64,000 bases of DNA from Echinarachnius parma (GCA_037951105.1 JBAMJV010003263.1:124001-188000); one strand, 5' to 3'; shown: positions 1 through 11,470, numbered from the stretch's first letter. The notes: a model not told the origin generated them from the letters alone. Program-made: numbers and translations.

Positions 1-1170
1 CTACAGCTAGGCTGGTCATCCTTACTAGGAAATCCGAACACATAACCCCTGTTCTTCGTTCCACTGGCTTTCGGTCCACCACCGCATTAGCTTCAAAATC
101 CTGCTTGTTGTGTATAAAATATTTCATCAACTTGCCCCTAATTACCTCCAAGATCTCATTTCACTTCGTTCTTAATCCACATCCAGACAGCTTCGTTCGT
201 TCTCAATGCTGCAGCTGTCCCATGGACCCCGTACTACGACTAGATATGGAGACCGTGCCTTCTCCACAATAGCCCCAACCCTTTGGAACAAGCTCCCCCA
301 TCATATTCAAGATGCCCTCACAGTAGACATATTTAAATGACTTCTTAAAACTTACCTCTTCAACCAACCGTAGATTTATTTTGTTTTGATGATTTTTTTG
401 GTTAAAGATGAAGGCCAGTTTTGAAAACGCCCCCCCCCCTACCAACAAATGAAATGGACGCTCTCATTACCAATCATGTGAAAGAATATGTTTTTACTAA
501 TACGGGATGATACAAATTTTGCCTGGAAGCCGCCTACTAATTGATATATTTGGTAAATTATCATATCGATCCGGCCTGGCTAGATATCTCGCCGATGGTC
601 GTATGGTTGATATACACACGTGCGATGCGTATAAATCCTATGGCAAATGCGCACATGGTAATTCGCCCAAGCAAATCGCTCGAACGAGCGTACGAATGTG
701 GCCAGCGTAGACGGACCAAGCTGAAGGTGAATTTAGGCTCAATGTCAGCGGCTTTCATAAACGTTTTTACTGATTTTTCTGCATTTGACGATAGTACGGT
801 TCAGATATGTCCACACACGCTCCTTTCAATAATAATAATCAATTCGTTTGACCAATAAAGATATTTCCCAGTTCTGGCCTTTCCCTTTAAGCACATGTTT
901 TACGTCTTAGTTTTATATTATGTTGTAATTTAATTGTTTATTTTTTGGTATTGGTATTGGTATTTTTTACCGGGCGCACACCATATTAGTTGTATTATTT
1001 CCGTTCTGCGCTTAGAAACATCAGTATGAGGCGCAATATAAATATTATATATAATAATTATGTATTGTACCTGTTGTATTGCTGTTATGCATTGTTTTTA
1101 CCATGTATAATTTCTCTTTGTATGTTTTTTTTAATTCAAGTTGTGGAAATAAAATGAATTTGAATTTGAG
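1..1170 (+). mobile_element. 3' part of an L2/CR1-like LINE, 5' cut by window edge
   Basis: Reading with frame changes, positions 1-371 give the typical C-terminal tail of L2/CR1-group reverse transcriptase polyproteins: a HITPVL segment, then HWL, KIFHQLAPNYLQDLI, and TRYGDRAFSTIAPTLWNKLP followed by a short helix and a YLF end. A TGA at 338-340 and at least two frameshifts interrupt it, so it is dead. The region after 371 has no coding potential and ends in an AT-rich stretch with a polyadenylation-like AATAAA and a short (TTTGAA) tail near 1,150-1,168, as expected for a LINE 3' end. A similar tail occurs at 49,640-50,420. Clade assignment is from motif memory; no alignment was run. Confidence 0.7.
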
Positions 1171-1186
1171 ATTGTAATGTAATAGT

Positions 1187-1239
1187 GCAGGTTTTTGTTA
1201 GTAAAAGTCAGTTTGACCAAAATTGTACTATCCCTTTAA
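1187..1239 (-). mobile_element. Fragment of MITE family T (one terminus)
   Basis: The stretch from 'tgcaggtttttgttagtaaa' to 'actatccctttaa' matches the right end of family T copies at 30,136-30,698 and 60,626-61,739. Only about 50 bp of one end is preserved, ending in the TTAA at 1,236-1,239. Confidence 0.55.
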
Positions 1240-2544
1240 TTTTGGATATGAACTAAGATCGAGTAATATACATGCCAATTTGAACTTTGTATAATCATCT
1301 GAACGATTCCCGCCAACTGTTCGACGTATTAATAACGTGCCTATCCATCCAAAACATTACGGGGGTATAACTGGTGTTGACTTTCTATACACGAATGGAA
1401 CGATTGTCAAAAGAGCATTATACGATAGGCGCCAGTATGGCGAATGAAGCTGTACTAGTTCAGTGATTTAATTATATCGAACCAGGTGGTACCTTACTCC
1501 ATTGTTCATGACAGCAAAAGATCATGAGACAAACAAAAATAACAATGTGTTCTGAATGAATACAAGTGATTACATTACGTTTCGGTTGACATGTAATAAG
1601 CCAAACATAATGGTAGTGCGCTAGGTATGATTAATAATGCCAAGAGCGATTTGAATGGTTCCACCTCTTGTTTGCCAAGTATTATTATTATCGGCAAGTG
1701 CTCATTAATTATTATCGGGCATGGCGCTTTGCTATCATAATTAGGTGCAAAATTGTCCATTTTAAGCTACAAAACCGAGTCATATTCAGTTCTCCAGCCA
1801 TAAGTGCTATTGGCACAATTTAAAACAGGTGAATCGATGCGTATACAAAAGAAACTAAAGAAAATTCCTTTCCAGGTTTCTTCTGTTTAATACTAAATAA
1901 ATAGGTATACGCTTCAATAAAACCATTTAACAGCAATTAGGGCTTGTCAGCTGAGTGCAGTTCATTCGTTTTTGGAGCTTAGGAAGGACGATTAAATATC
2001 TCAATACCATGCACTAAAGTGGCCCATAAAACAAGGACTAACTACTCAACCAAAATTAATGATCTTAGTTTAATTTTCTCTGGAGAAGTTGTTCTTTTCA
2101 TTGATATCAATCATGTTCATTTTCATCATTCGAAAATGTCTTTGATTTTCTGTTTTATGGGCCACCCTAAAATAAATATTACTTCCAATGTGATACTTAT
2201 GAAATTTCACTATTCCTTTTGAATTTAACTCTTCCATGGAATTAAAGGAGAATTTTCCCAATAAAACATGTCCACTTGATGTTAAACACCGTTCCAAGCA
2301 AGTGAAAATGACTCTGGAATGCAAGATTTTTGTTAAAAAGTCAAAACGAGTCAAAATTATAAATTCTTTAACATAAATAGACATTTGTCAATTCTTGTTT
2401 TAACAAGTGCTTTAATGATTGCCTCCTTGATTATGAATAGTTATGGAATACTTTCATTTTCACACAAACATGCATAAGACATAAAGTAATTCATGTTAAA
2501 GTAGAAGAAAATAATTGTTGCAGGCTATCCCTGCCCATTTACCG
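1240..2544. other. Unannotated AT-rich spacer
   Basis: I see no gene, splice-supported exon or recognisable repeat here. The two opposite-strand ORFs around 2,019-2,384 overlap each other and have no recognisable domain. Confidence 0.4.
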
Positions 2545-3261
2545 TTAAAGTGATCCAGGTAAAGTGTCTAACTCCACGAAAAATACTTGGAGCTTCCTCG
2601 TTTCTCTTCTGCCGTGTTGTTTAGCTTATGGTAACAGGGGTGTATTCTGAAAACGATTTTAAGCTAAAATTTATTGTATCTACGTCACTAAAAATTTGTT
2701 TAGGAAATCGGTATTCTGAAACTGTGCGATTTTTTTTTTAATCTACGTCACTACAAATTTTTAGCCAGCGCTAAAATTTATTGTAGTTGCCATGGAAGAT
2801 ATGCATATTTTATGCAAATGAGGCAAATCGGTATTCTGAAAAGAATTTTAAGATAAAACTTAAAACAGAATTTAAAATCACTTAGTAGCAGTTTTATCTC
2901 CGTGACTTGAATCGAAAAGTAAGCTATGGCAGCGCTTCTTGGAGCACGTATCCTCCACGAGCATCAACACGTGCATGGCCGCCCGTACTTTTCGTTGCCT
3001 TTGTCAGTGTTGGGCTAAACTTACCGATTATCGTTTGCTTCCGCTTCGTCGCTTCTTGCACTATGATCATCGGCGCGTTTCATCCTCCGTAAAGTTGTTC
3101 GCTCTATGTGCCGCCATTGTGATAATTTGAGTTGATTACATAATTATTAAAGCAAATTAGTTTAATTGATTACATAACGGGTGTAGATATCGCGCGCTTT
3201 TAGCAAACTTTGCGCGCGTATGAGATTAAACGCGCTTATGTTGGACACAAGTAAGTCATTA

Positions 3262-3791
3262 GCCGTATTCACACGATGAAAGCCAATTCTTAAGAGTTGC
3301 AATTCTTAAGAATTGCAACTCTTAAGAATTGCAAAATGTGTGTTCAAACGATGCCAATTCTCGAGAGTTGCAATTCTTAAGAATTAAAACCGGAAGTAGT
3401 GTGCGCGCCTTTCTCATTTGAGGTCACGCGCGCTCACTTGACTTGTTTTCACACCGGAAGCATATCTCGGTCATGAGGTCAACCCAAACCACGAGTCTCG
3501 AAGCTGATTGTGTTCAGACGGTAAAAAAAAAAGACTGCGCGCAGTCGCGCGCTCATCGCGCGCTGATTCTGCGCAAAATCTTACAAGTATCTTGTGGTTA
3601 TCTTGTGGTTTGGAAACCACAAGATAACCACGAGATTGCGCATATTTTGCAGCGCGCGCAATCTTGTGGTTTGGAAACCACAAGATAACCACGAGTTTTG
3701 CGTGTTCAAACGAGCTCCAACCACAAGATATTCTTAAGAATTGCAAACCAGGAGATAACCACAAGATTGGCTTTTATCGTCTGAATACGGC
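3262..3791. mobile_element. Element C: 530-bp MITE with TA duplication and internal palindromes
   Basis: Termini GCCGTATTCACACGAT (3,262) and ATCGTCTGAATACGGC (ending 3,791) are imperfect inverted repeats, flanked on both sides by TA. The interior carries repeated short palindromes: AATTCTTAAGAATTGCAA units at 3,290-3,390 and CTTGTGGTTTGGAAACCACA units around 3,595-3,690. It lies inside element B. The TA flank fits Tc1/mariner-like targeting, but no transposase remains to confirm it. Confidence 0.7.
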
Positions 3792-4699
3792 TAGAGATTC
3801 GAAGGTCATGAGTAGTATTACCGTTGCCAGTTAAAGAAGTTAGCATTTTTTGTTAGAGTTATTATGTAAATATTTAGCTTGAAAACATATTCTGATGAGG
3901 ATTGTCTTGTTAATGATATGAGAAATAGAGCACCAACATTAACACGAAGTGGCAGAAGGGTAAATTGCCCAGAAAGGCTGAATTTGTAGATATGTTTAAT
4001 GTTACATTGTTGTTGCATGTTTTGTTTTTGAATTGTTGTATGATTGAGTGACCCCCGCATCGGCACCCTAAAACATTTCCGACAGTTTAAGACTTAAAAA
4101 TCATTCAAATTTCTTGAAATTTTACTCACATATTGAGAAAATAGTGCAGATTCCGATGCGATGATCAGATTTGCGATATATTAATTATATTTCGAGATAT
4201 CGCCTTCGAACGCGCGCGTTGTTTTTTGGCTTCACGAGTTCGAAGTGTTTTTAATACCGTCACCCCCTCAACCCTCATTGACAATGCACGCAACTCAAAA
4301 TTTATTGTGCGATGTTGGTATTATTTATCGTATTTACTTGTATTACTCGTAGCGGACGTATACGTATTATTTCTCCTCAAAATTACGCCCAGTTCAGTTT
4401 CTAAGGGTAGCGCGCATCATCTCATGCGCGATTTTTTACAACACGCGCAAAAACAAATATTACGCGGGGTGCCGATATTAAAAACAGTGCCGATGTGTAG
4501 TACACCTACCATATATTGTAAAAATAAAAAAAGTGTGTACTCTCATACCCCGGAAAGGGGGTCGATAGAGTTAATAACAATCTTACAAATCCTACAAATC
4601 TTACAAATCTTACCGTTCCCCCCATGAACATATCGGAAATGAATTCGTTATCATGTTTCGTTAAAATACAAATTATCGATCGATCGACATACCGTCCAG

Positions 4700-6046
4700 G
4701 GCCGGTATTCAATTCCGTACTTAGAATAAGTAAGAATTTTACTAAGTAAATTGCTAAGCTAAGAACTTTACTTATCTCGTATTCAAATCGCATTTTAGAC
4801 TTTTTCTTACTATAGACAAAATCTAAGTAAAATACTTGTGACGTCACAATGGTTTGTAAATTAGTGCTGATGGTATCCGCGAACCATTTTGTGAGACGCT
4901 TGTCTATGGGAATTCACGTGTTAAAACCAAATCGCAAACCAATTTTTTGCGACGCTTGTTAATGGGAATTCATGTGTTAAAACAGAATTGCATGATCATA
5001 ACAGCAATCTTGATTGAAACGTTACGTTATTACGTTATTATAGGGAGCAGTCAAAGCAGAAAAAAATCAAAGTCGAGGAATAAAATCACTGCTTGCTTAT
5101 GGTTTTCTTGAGTTTATATATGAGGTATGCCATGTCGATTGTCGGATCCATAATATGCAGGCCTATTGATCTAGGCTATGCTCTTGTGAAAGTTTGATCG
5201 TTTGAAGCTCCGAACTAAGTGGAGACAGTTATTGATGTTTGACATAATATGATCCATATGATACCTCCAGTCCAATATCGAACCAGCAAACTATTTTCAA
5301 ACATGGAATATGCTTGTATGATAAAGAAGTATTAAAAATAACTTACCCGCCGGCTGTGACCATTATTTAATGTCCCATAAATATATCACTTGTAATGTTT
5401 GAAGAATATGTCCACCAAAATGGCATGGATTACTACAATAGTAGATCACATTATATCCACAACATCATCCATACAAGTAAACAAAAGATGAACAAATCAG
5501 CAGATAATATACTGTAACAGCTTGATTTTTTTCTTTTCCCTGTATGATTGCCATTCACTATTTTTGTTCTTGCACTGTACACGTCACAGCCTTGTGGCGC
5601 GTAGATCTGTGATTTCATGTGCGCAACGACTCTTAATGCGCCTGAATTGAAGCGCACTGCGCACAGTTCGCTTTGATAATGCGCTTATATCATCTTAAAT
5701 TATAACTTTCAGGGGAAGGGGGTTGCATTTCTATTTCGGAGCATTTAATGTCGTTTCACCACCATATTAAATACCCGTTTCCCACTAATTCCAGCGTTAA
5801 GCTATGCTTAAGTGTCCTAATGATTTTCCTAAGTTTAAGCAAATTACTTAGTCACAATGAGGGATTTGAATAGCAACCTTGCTTAAGTAAAGTACGTAGG
5901 TAATTTACTAAGACAAAATCATACTTTACTTAGTAAAATACTTAGCCGATGAATTGAATCTGAATTTTGGCTAAGTAATTTACTTAAGCCAAATACTAAG
6001 TAAATTGCTTAAATTTTGTACTTAAGTACGGAAATGAATACGGGCC
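4700..6046. mobile_element. Element D: 1.35 kb MITE in LINE K, CAG target duplication
   Basis: Ends are GGCCGGTATTCAATTCCGTA (4,700) and TACGGAAATGAATACGGGCC (ending 6,046), with many CTTAAGTA/TACTTAG subterminal repeats over the outer 150 bp on each side. CAG occurs at both borders (4,697-4,699 and 6,047-6,049). Removing D plus one CAG restores a continuous LINE K frame (..TYRPGLAADQAEHFKE..). A 3-bp CWG duplication and GG-start termini resemble Harbinger-type MITEs; that assignment is an inference. No transposase ORF is present. Confidence 0.75.
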
Positions 6047-6049
6047 CAG

Positions 6050-7809
6050 GTCTTGCAGCTGATCAAGCTGAACATTTTAAGGAAGCACCTACTTTTATTA
6101 ATAATAAGTTTTTATCTGTGGCAGCAGATCTCCCGAAACTTGATAAAACAAAGTTACCAGCATATTTACCTTCACCTGTTGATTGCCCAATAATAGAACC
6201 AAAAGACGTGTATGATTTGTTACGTAAACTCAATTTGCAGAAATCAACTATTTTAGGCGACTTGCCTGTTCGAATTTTACGTGAATTTGCTTATGAGTTA
6301 TCTTATCCATTATGTTGTATTCTTAATTTTGCATTTAAACAAGGGGTTTTTCCGCAAGTTTGGAAGTATGCCAAGATAATACCAGTACCCAAATCATATC
6401 CACCAACTCTTCTTGAATTACGACCCATAGCCCTAACTTCTTATTTTGCTAAAATAGCAGAAACTTTCATTGCTAAGTGGTTGTCGGAGGATATTGGTGA
6501 TGTGATTGATAAAAATCAGTATGGGAATCGTCGAGGCCTTTCAACTTGCCATTATTTTATTGGGATGTTACATAATCTATATAAAAATGCAGATAAACAA
6601 AAAACAATTTCAACTATAGTTCTAACTGATTTTTCTAAAGCGTTTGACCGGATCGATCATACTATTTTAATTTGTAAACTTGTTAAATTGGGTGTACGAC
6701 CATGTGTCATTTCATTAATAGTTGATTTTTTTAGAATGCCGCCAACAAGTAGTAAGATATAAAGGTCATATTTCTGATGTAAAAATTAATAATGTAGGAG
6801 TTCCTCAAGGTACAAAGTTGGGGCCTATTTTATTTTTAATAATGGTTAATGATGCATGTCATGATTGTTTACTCCCTTTTTATAAGTATGTTGATGATTT
6901 AACTATTGTAGAAAGTCGGACTTGTACACAAATATCAAAATTGCAATCAGAAGTATTGTCATTAGAGAATTAGTCTTTACTCAATAACATGAAATTAAAC
7001 CCAACTAAATGCATTGTCATGACGGTCTCTTTTATGAAAACTCAAACTCGCCAATTGTTGTATATTAATGGGACACTTTTAAATGAAGAAAATGTAATTA
7101 AAGTTCTTGGAATTTATATTCAATGTGATTTAAAATGGGATACTCAAGTAAAGGAAATGATAAAGAAGTGCAATAGAAAGTTATATGATGGGGGCATCGA
7201 ACTTCGCGTAGTTAACTTTTAACACATCATTTCGACAAGAAATATACTGATTTGTATAATGATTCTAAAACCAGTTTATTCAGAATATTCTGTAGTATAA
7301 TAAACCTGTTTTGGTTTTGAAATCATTCAATTTTAAATACTTATTTCGACCTGTTTTTGAAACCCTTGAATTTTTATTGACAAAAAAAAGGGGGATAAAA
7401 CTTCGCGCAGTAGTTTTCCCATTCATTTGTACGCGCATTTAAAAGCCCATTGTAGCTGTTTGCACTGTCATTTTTTGGCATTTTCAAGCACGCGCACAAT
7501 AAAGCGGGATCAAACTTCGCGCATTTGTGTGGTGGGGAGCTGCGCGAAACTAACTGCGCCAAGTTGTATGCCGCGCGAAGTTAGATGCCCTGACCATATA
7601 TGTTACAAACCTTGAAACGTTTTAATTTACCCATTAGTGATCTCGTTATTGTTTATATTGGATATATAAGACCAATATTAGAGTATTGTGCACCACTTTT
7701 TCATTCCAATTTAACAATCAAACAAACAGATGATATTGAACGAATACAAAAACGGGCATGTAGAATTATTTTGGGACTTTATTTTGATTTTGCCATTAAC
7801 TCAATTTAA
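6050..7809 (+). pseudogene. Reverse transcriptase of LINE K (broken)
   Basis: RNA-dependent DNA polymerase of a CR1-group LINE. Visible in order: an upstream EHFKEAPTFINNKF segment; KSTILGDLPVRILREF (fingers); RPIALTSYFAKIAE; NQYGNRRGLST; the catalytic LTDFSKAFDRIDH (6,620-6,660); NVGVPQGTKLGPILF (6,795-6,835); the active-site KYVDDLTIVE (6,888-6,915); MKLNPTKC; KVLGIYIQCDLKWD; and after insert F the C-terminal YIRPILEYCAPLFHSN and RIQKRACRIILG. Breaks: a frameshift in the T run near 6,727-6,735, an in-frame TAG at about 6,971-6,973, and insertion of F at 7,188. The Asp pair of YVDD is intact, but the copy cannot be active. Confidence 0.8.
7188..7596. mobile_element. Element F: about 410-bp insert in LINE K
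   Basis: The RT frame stops at KKCNRKLY and resumes as MLQTLKRF 410 bp later. Near-mirror ends GGGCATCGAACTTCGCG (7,192) and CGCGAAGTTAGATGCCC (ending 7,590) bound the insert. TATATG is present at both borders (7,182-7,187 and 7,597-7,602), suggesting a 6-bp duplication. The insert is rich in TTCGCGC motifs. Confidence 0.6.
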
Positions 7810-9285
7810 TTGTAAAACCAACCGATTTAAGAATAGCTCTATTCCTTATTTTGTTCGCATTTTAAATGATTATTATTCACAACAGTAACTCGCATGCATG
7901 TCGTATATTTGTTTTGATGTTTAATTATGTTGCTTTTTAATTATACGTACGAATTTATCTAGTATATTTATATTTACTCTTTGATATGTAATCTATATTT
8001 GATGTTTACCTGTGCATTGCTGTATTTTAACCATAATGATGCTTTTTACCTTGTAAATGACCATGCAATTCAGCTTCGGCTGCATGAACGTCATCTGAAT
8101 AAACCCTTATTATTGAATTGAATTGAATCTGACAACACATCCACACAAAAACAATGACAAGACAACTTGAAGAAAAAAAACACTTCCATTAAATACATGT
8201 AATAATAGTTTGACAAAAACGGCCTCGAACTCGATTCCAACATGAATCTTTGAGACCACACGAATCTTTTTTTCACATGTTTCGACTTTATCATTATGAT
8301 TATTATATCTTGATTACGTTCAAACAAATAGTATACATAAACTTGCAATATAAATTTTAATCACGGCGTAATTACCACGTGGTCTTAAAATCATATGCAA
8401 ATGATTAAAAATATCGATGTAGCGATATTTTCATTGATCAAAGGAGCAGCAAGGGGCGTGGCTTTAATTTACAACGCGCACTGGCGTAAGCGTTAAAATC
8501 TCCTTAAAATCTTTTTCAGAATACCGATTTTAAAACATTTTAGCGCGATTTTATTTTAGGGAGATAACATTTTTATCTCCGCTACATTTTCAGAATACAC
8601 CCCCAGAAGAATAAAATAGGGTTCGATTTTTCAAATGTCCCTTTAGTATGAAGATAATTATCATTGAAAATCATTATTTCAAAAGCGTTAGCTAACGGTA
8701 TTGATAAAAAAAAGTACAATTGTCGTCGCTGAACACGTCCGGGCCAGCACGCGTGGGAAATTTTCCCGACCCACTGAACTTTGGGCCGAGCGTGCGCAAA
8801 TTCCATGAATTCCGTACCGTCTGTATGTATACACGGCTGCGGATATCGTCAAGATCAAACGGATGATTGTAACTGCAACAAATCTACAACAGACCATCAG
8901 TATTCGGTGATAAAATATGAACTCAATATTCGGTTTTTTCACTAGGTAAACAATGTTCGTTTTCTTTCAAACTTTCACAAATCTTTCAATTGTATTTGAC
9001 AATGATATTGATATAGGATTGAAGTCTCAAATGTCATTTTCCCGCAATGTCTGACACTTTACCTGGATCACTTTAATTGATGACACACAAACATAGTAAA
9101 TTTCTTGTTAATTATGTGGATGTATGTATATACATGTCTTGCAATGTACATCGCGATCTTGTTTTGCCTTGATTAAAATCTACTTAAACAAGTAAATAGT
9201 ATCAGCTTACCTCTTTCTTTTTTTTAGATCAGTGTTTGATTTAGATTTTAGAATCTACAGAACCATCAGTGTAACAGCAGTTTGC

Positions 9286-10001
9286 ACCTTTAAAGGGGCA
9301 AACTTGTACCTATCAAGTGACAAGATTGCACCCCATAAGAGCAAAATGAGATGCCAGTGTGACACCGCTTTGCACCTTTATAAGAAAAAAGGTACAACTT
9401 TGCACCTTTAGAGGTGCAAAGTGATGCAACACTGGCGGCTCTTTTAAAGGTACAACTTTGCACCCTCAACATAGGGTGCAATTTTGCACCCTTTCTTGAG
9501 GATGCAATCTTGTACCGTTGGGGTACAACTTTGCACCTTTAAAGGTGCAAAGTGATCACTGGTGGCTCCTTTTTAGGTACAACTTTGCACCTTTAAAGGT
9601 GCAAAGTGATGCACTTGCGGCTCCTCTTTAGGTACAACTTTGCACCCTCAACGTAGGGTGCAAAATAGCACCCTTCCCCCAAAGGTACAAGATTGCACCC
9701 TCGGGAAAGGGTGCAACTTTGCACCCTACGTTGAGAGTGCAAAGTTGTACCTAACAAGGAGCCGCAAGTGCATGACTTTGCACCTTTAAAGGTGCAAAGT
9801 TGTACCTAAAAAGAAGCCGCCAGTGATCACTTTGCACCTTTAAAGGTGCAAAGTTGTACCCCAAAGGTACAAGATTGCACCCTCAAGAAAGGGTGCAAAA
9901 TTGCACCCTATGTTGAGGGTGCAAAGTTGTACCTTTAAAAGAGCCGCCAGTGTTGCATCACTTTGCACCTTTAAAGGTGCAAAGTTGTACCTTTTTTCTT
10001 A
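9286..10001. repeat. Long fold-back palindrome built from TTTGCACC/GGTGCAAA units
   Basis: Two arms of about 310 bp (9,381-9,690 and 9,692-10,001) are near-perfect reverse complements with centre near 9,691. Arm tips are TAAGAAAAAAGGTAC (9,381) and GTACCTTTTTTCTTA (ending 10,001). Each arm contains repeated smaller palindromes such as CTTTGCACCTTTAAAGGTGC and alternating GGTACAA and TGCACCCTC blocks, plus a GGAGCCGC-like spacer. A less regular left extension covers 9,286-9,380. No coding potential. It could be a Foldback-type element or a de novo palindromic expansion. Confidence 0.85.
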
Positions 10002-10238
10002 GTGTGTAGAACTACTTTTCCATCATTGAGAGACTATTTGAATTCTGTTCATGATGAGGGATAAGCTTGATATGTGATTTTGTGGATATATTTAATATCA
10101 TTATGATATAGTGATTTTAACACATCTAAACAAATAATAACTTATATTCTTATGTATTTCCTTGTTTTTATTGGTGATGTTTTGTTATTGTTTATTAATT
10201 TACATACTTAGTTTCATAAACATAGACACATTCTCATT

Positions 10239-10790
10239 TTAAAATCTCCATATATCAATCAAGTTATATTCATCTATTATTTCTTTAATACAATTAACAC
10301 AATGGCCATGGGTTGTGGAGCGACCACCCTTTTTGTCTAATCTAATATCTAGCACGCAATTAAAATCTCCACACCAAATTATAGATTCACAATCAAAATT
10401 TGCAAATTTTTGAAGAATATTAATGAAATGAACCGGATCATCAACATTTGGCCCATACACATTTGTACGAGTGAATTTTTGATTTCCAATAACCACATCT
10501 CCCATCGTCATCGTGATAACATTTATTAATAGTAATATGTGGCACTTCTTTAAATAGTATAGCAACTCCCCTACTATTCGAAGCGCCGTGTGAAAAATAG
10601 AGCGCGCCATCTCCCCAGTCTTCCTTCCATTTTGCTTCATCGTGTGGACATGAGTTTGTTGTAGACAAAAATACTAGCATTTTTGTCGCGCAGCCAAGCA
10701 AAAACATGCATACGTTTAGTTCGATCGCACAGGCCTCGAAAATTCATACAATAAATGTCAAATTAATTAATTTGAGTTTGTCATTTCACC
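10239..10790 (-). pseudogene. L1/Tx1-like LINE endonuclease domain fragment
   Basis: The minus strand encodes the start of an L1-type ORF2 with several frame changes. Seen: INLTFIV..MNFRGLCD-like start, KRMHVFAWLRDKNA, KWKEDWGDGALYFSHGASNS followed by RGVAILF, then in another frame TNVYGPNVDDPVHFINIL, IIWCGDFNCVLDIRLDKKGG and IIDEYNLIDIWRF. These are the APE-type endonuclease signatures: the GDFN motif holds catalytic Asp/Asn residues. The sequence stops after the IDIWRF motif (10,239) with no RT following, so it is a 3'-truncated, or later deleted, copy. Probably the same clade as LINE L at 14.4-20.6 kb, which lacks exactly this domain. Confidence 0.8.
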
Positions 10791-10799
10791 CATGTTAGA

Positions 10800-11390
10800 C
10801 CTTAAGCACATCACACACATTAAAACGTTCAAATACCATTTTGAGAGTATCAAATTAAATGTACAGAAATTATGAAAATACATCACATTAAAACAAAGCG
10901 TTTGTATAGTAAGTGTATATACATAACAGTGGAGTATTTTCCATCAACAACTAAAACAATCCAGCTTTGAAAAAAAACATAAACGGTCTCAAAAACATGA
11001 TTGCGAATTAAAAACGTCTTTCTCCGAGAGAGTGAAAGATGCGTTGCAAGTAACACATAAATAATGTCATACGATTTAATACAAGTTATTTGACAAACAA
11101 ACAAGAACAATACTTATGTTTGCTCAAAGATCAGAGTCTCTAGTTGTCTAACGTTAATGTTAGCTAACAATGTTACAGTTCACTGCTGCACTAGCAATCT
11201 CCGTATGTAACTTAAAAAGATAATACAAATAAATAATATTATTTAAATTTAAAGCCAATATATCATTTCAACTCAACTTTCAACTTTGCATGCAACAATG
11301 CTAAATTAAACTATGGACACGTCCGTGTATAAATGTAAATTCATTATCCATGTGCATACAGGCACAGACATTCAAAATGGCCGCCAACTT
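10800..11390. other. Unannotated AT-rich spacer
   Basis: No recognisable gene or repeat; the 75-codon minus ORF near 10,883-11,110 shows no domain. Confidence 0.35.
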
Positions 11391-11470
11391 GTCTAATGCG
11401 ACCACCTGTCTATAGCGACCACTTTTCGCCGGTCCCTTGAGTGGTCGTTATATACAGGTTTGACTGTATG
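11391..11470. mobile_element. Short inverted-repeat element (GTCTATAGCGACCAC ends)
   Basis: The segment 'cctgtctatagcgaccactttt' is mirrored by 'gagtggtcgttatatacaggtttgactgta'. The two arms pair over about 20 bp around a GCCGGTCCC loop. It resembles a widespread short dispersed repeat of marine invertebrates, but that is from memory. Confidence 0.45.

Larger units (their letters stand above)
4480..8128 (+). mobile_element. LINE K (CR1-group), internally deleted, interrupted by D and F
   Basis: This is a plus-strand non-LTR retrotransposon remnant inside element B. An open frame can be followed from about 4,520 up to the D insertion and resumes exactly after it. No endonuclease domain is visible before the reverse transcriptase, so the 5' part appears deleted. 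RT motifs follow (see coding entry). The 3' end is marked by a short (TTGAA)-type repeat at about 8,107-8,127. The start is uncertain: nothing recognisable precedes about 4,500. Confidence 0.6.
2637..8603. mobile_element. Element B: 6 kb insert with GGGGTGTATTCTGAAAA termini
   Basis: The left end GGGGTGTATTCTGAAAA at 2,637 is mirrored by TTTTCAGAATACACCCC ending at 8,603. Subterminal repeats of GGTATTCTGAAA (2,709 and 2,829) are mirrored by CAGAATACCGATTTTA near 8,517. A 2-bp CA flanks both ends (2,635-2,636 and 8,604-8,605); whether this is the true target duplication is uncertain. No transposase was recognised, so most of the 6 kb length comes from later insertions (C, LINE K, D, F). The superfamily is not determined. 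Confidence 0.7.
2545..9076 (-). mobile_element. MITE family A, copy 1, split by nested elements
   Basis: The outer ends are mirror images: TTAAAGTGATCCAGGTAAAG at 2,545 and its reverse complement ending at 9,076, both starting with TTAA. Other copies at 37,198-37,547 and 44,189-44,748 show what the uninterrupted element looks like. In copy 3, read in this orientation, the sequence runs from 'gcttatggtaa' straight into 'gagaagaataaaatagg'. Here the same two sequences are separated by 6 kb (2,637-8,603). So only 2,545-2,636 and 8,604-9,076 belong to A, about 565 bp, non-autonomous, no coding capacity. TTAA duplication fits piggyBac- or Kolobok-type transposition, which is an inference from family knowledge. 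Confidence 0.8.

Noticed and set aside
3471-3764. Opposing ORFs in element C with repeated LVVSKPQDNHK-like peptide
   Set aside because: Translations of the CTTGTGGTT/AACCACAAG palindromic repeats.
4226-4627. 133-codon plus ORF before LINE K
   Set aside because: No domain; the frame that joins in-frame to the RT across element D is a different one. Low-complexity repeats at its end.
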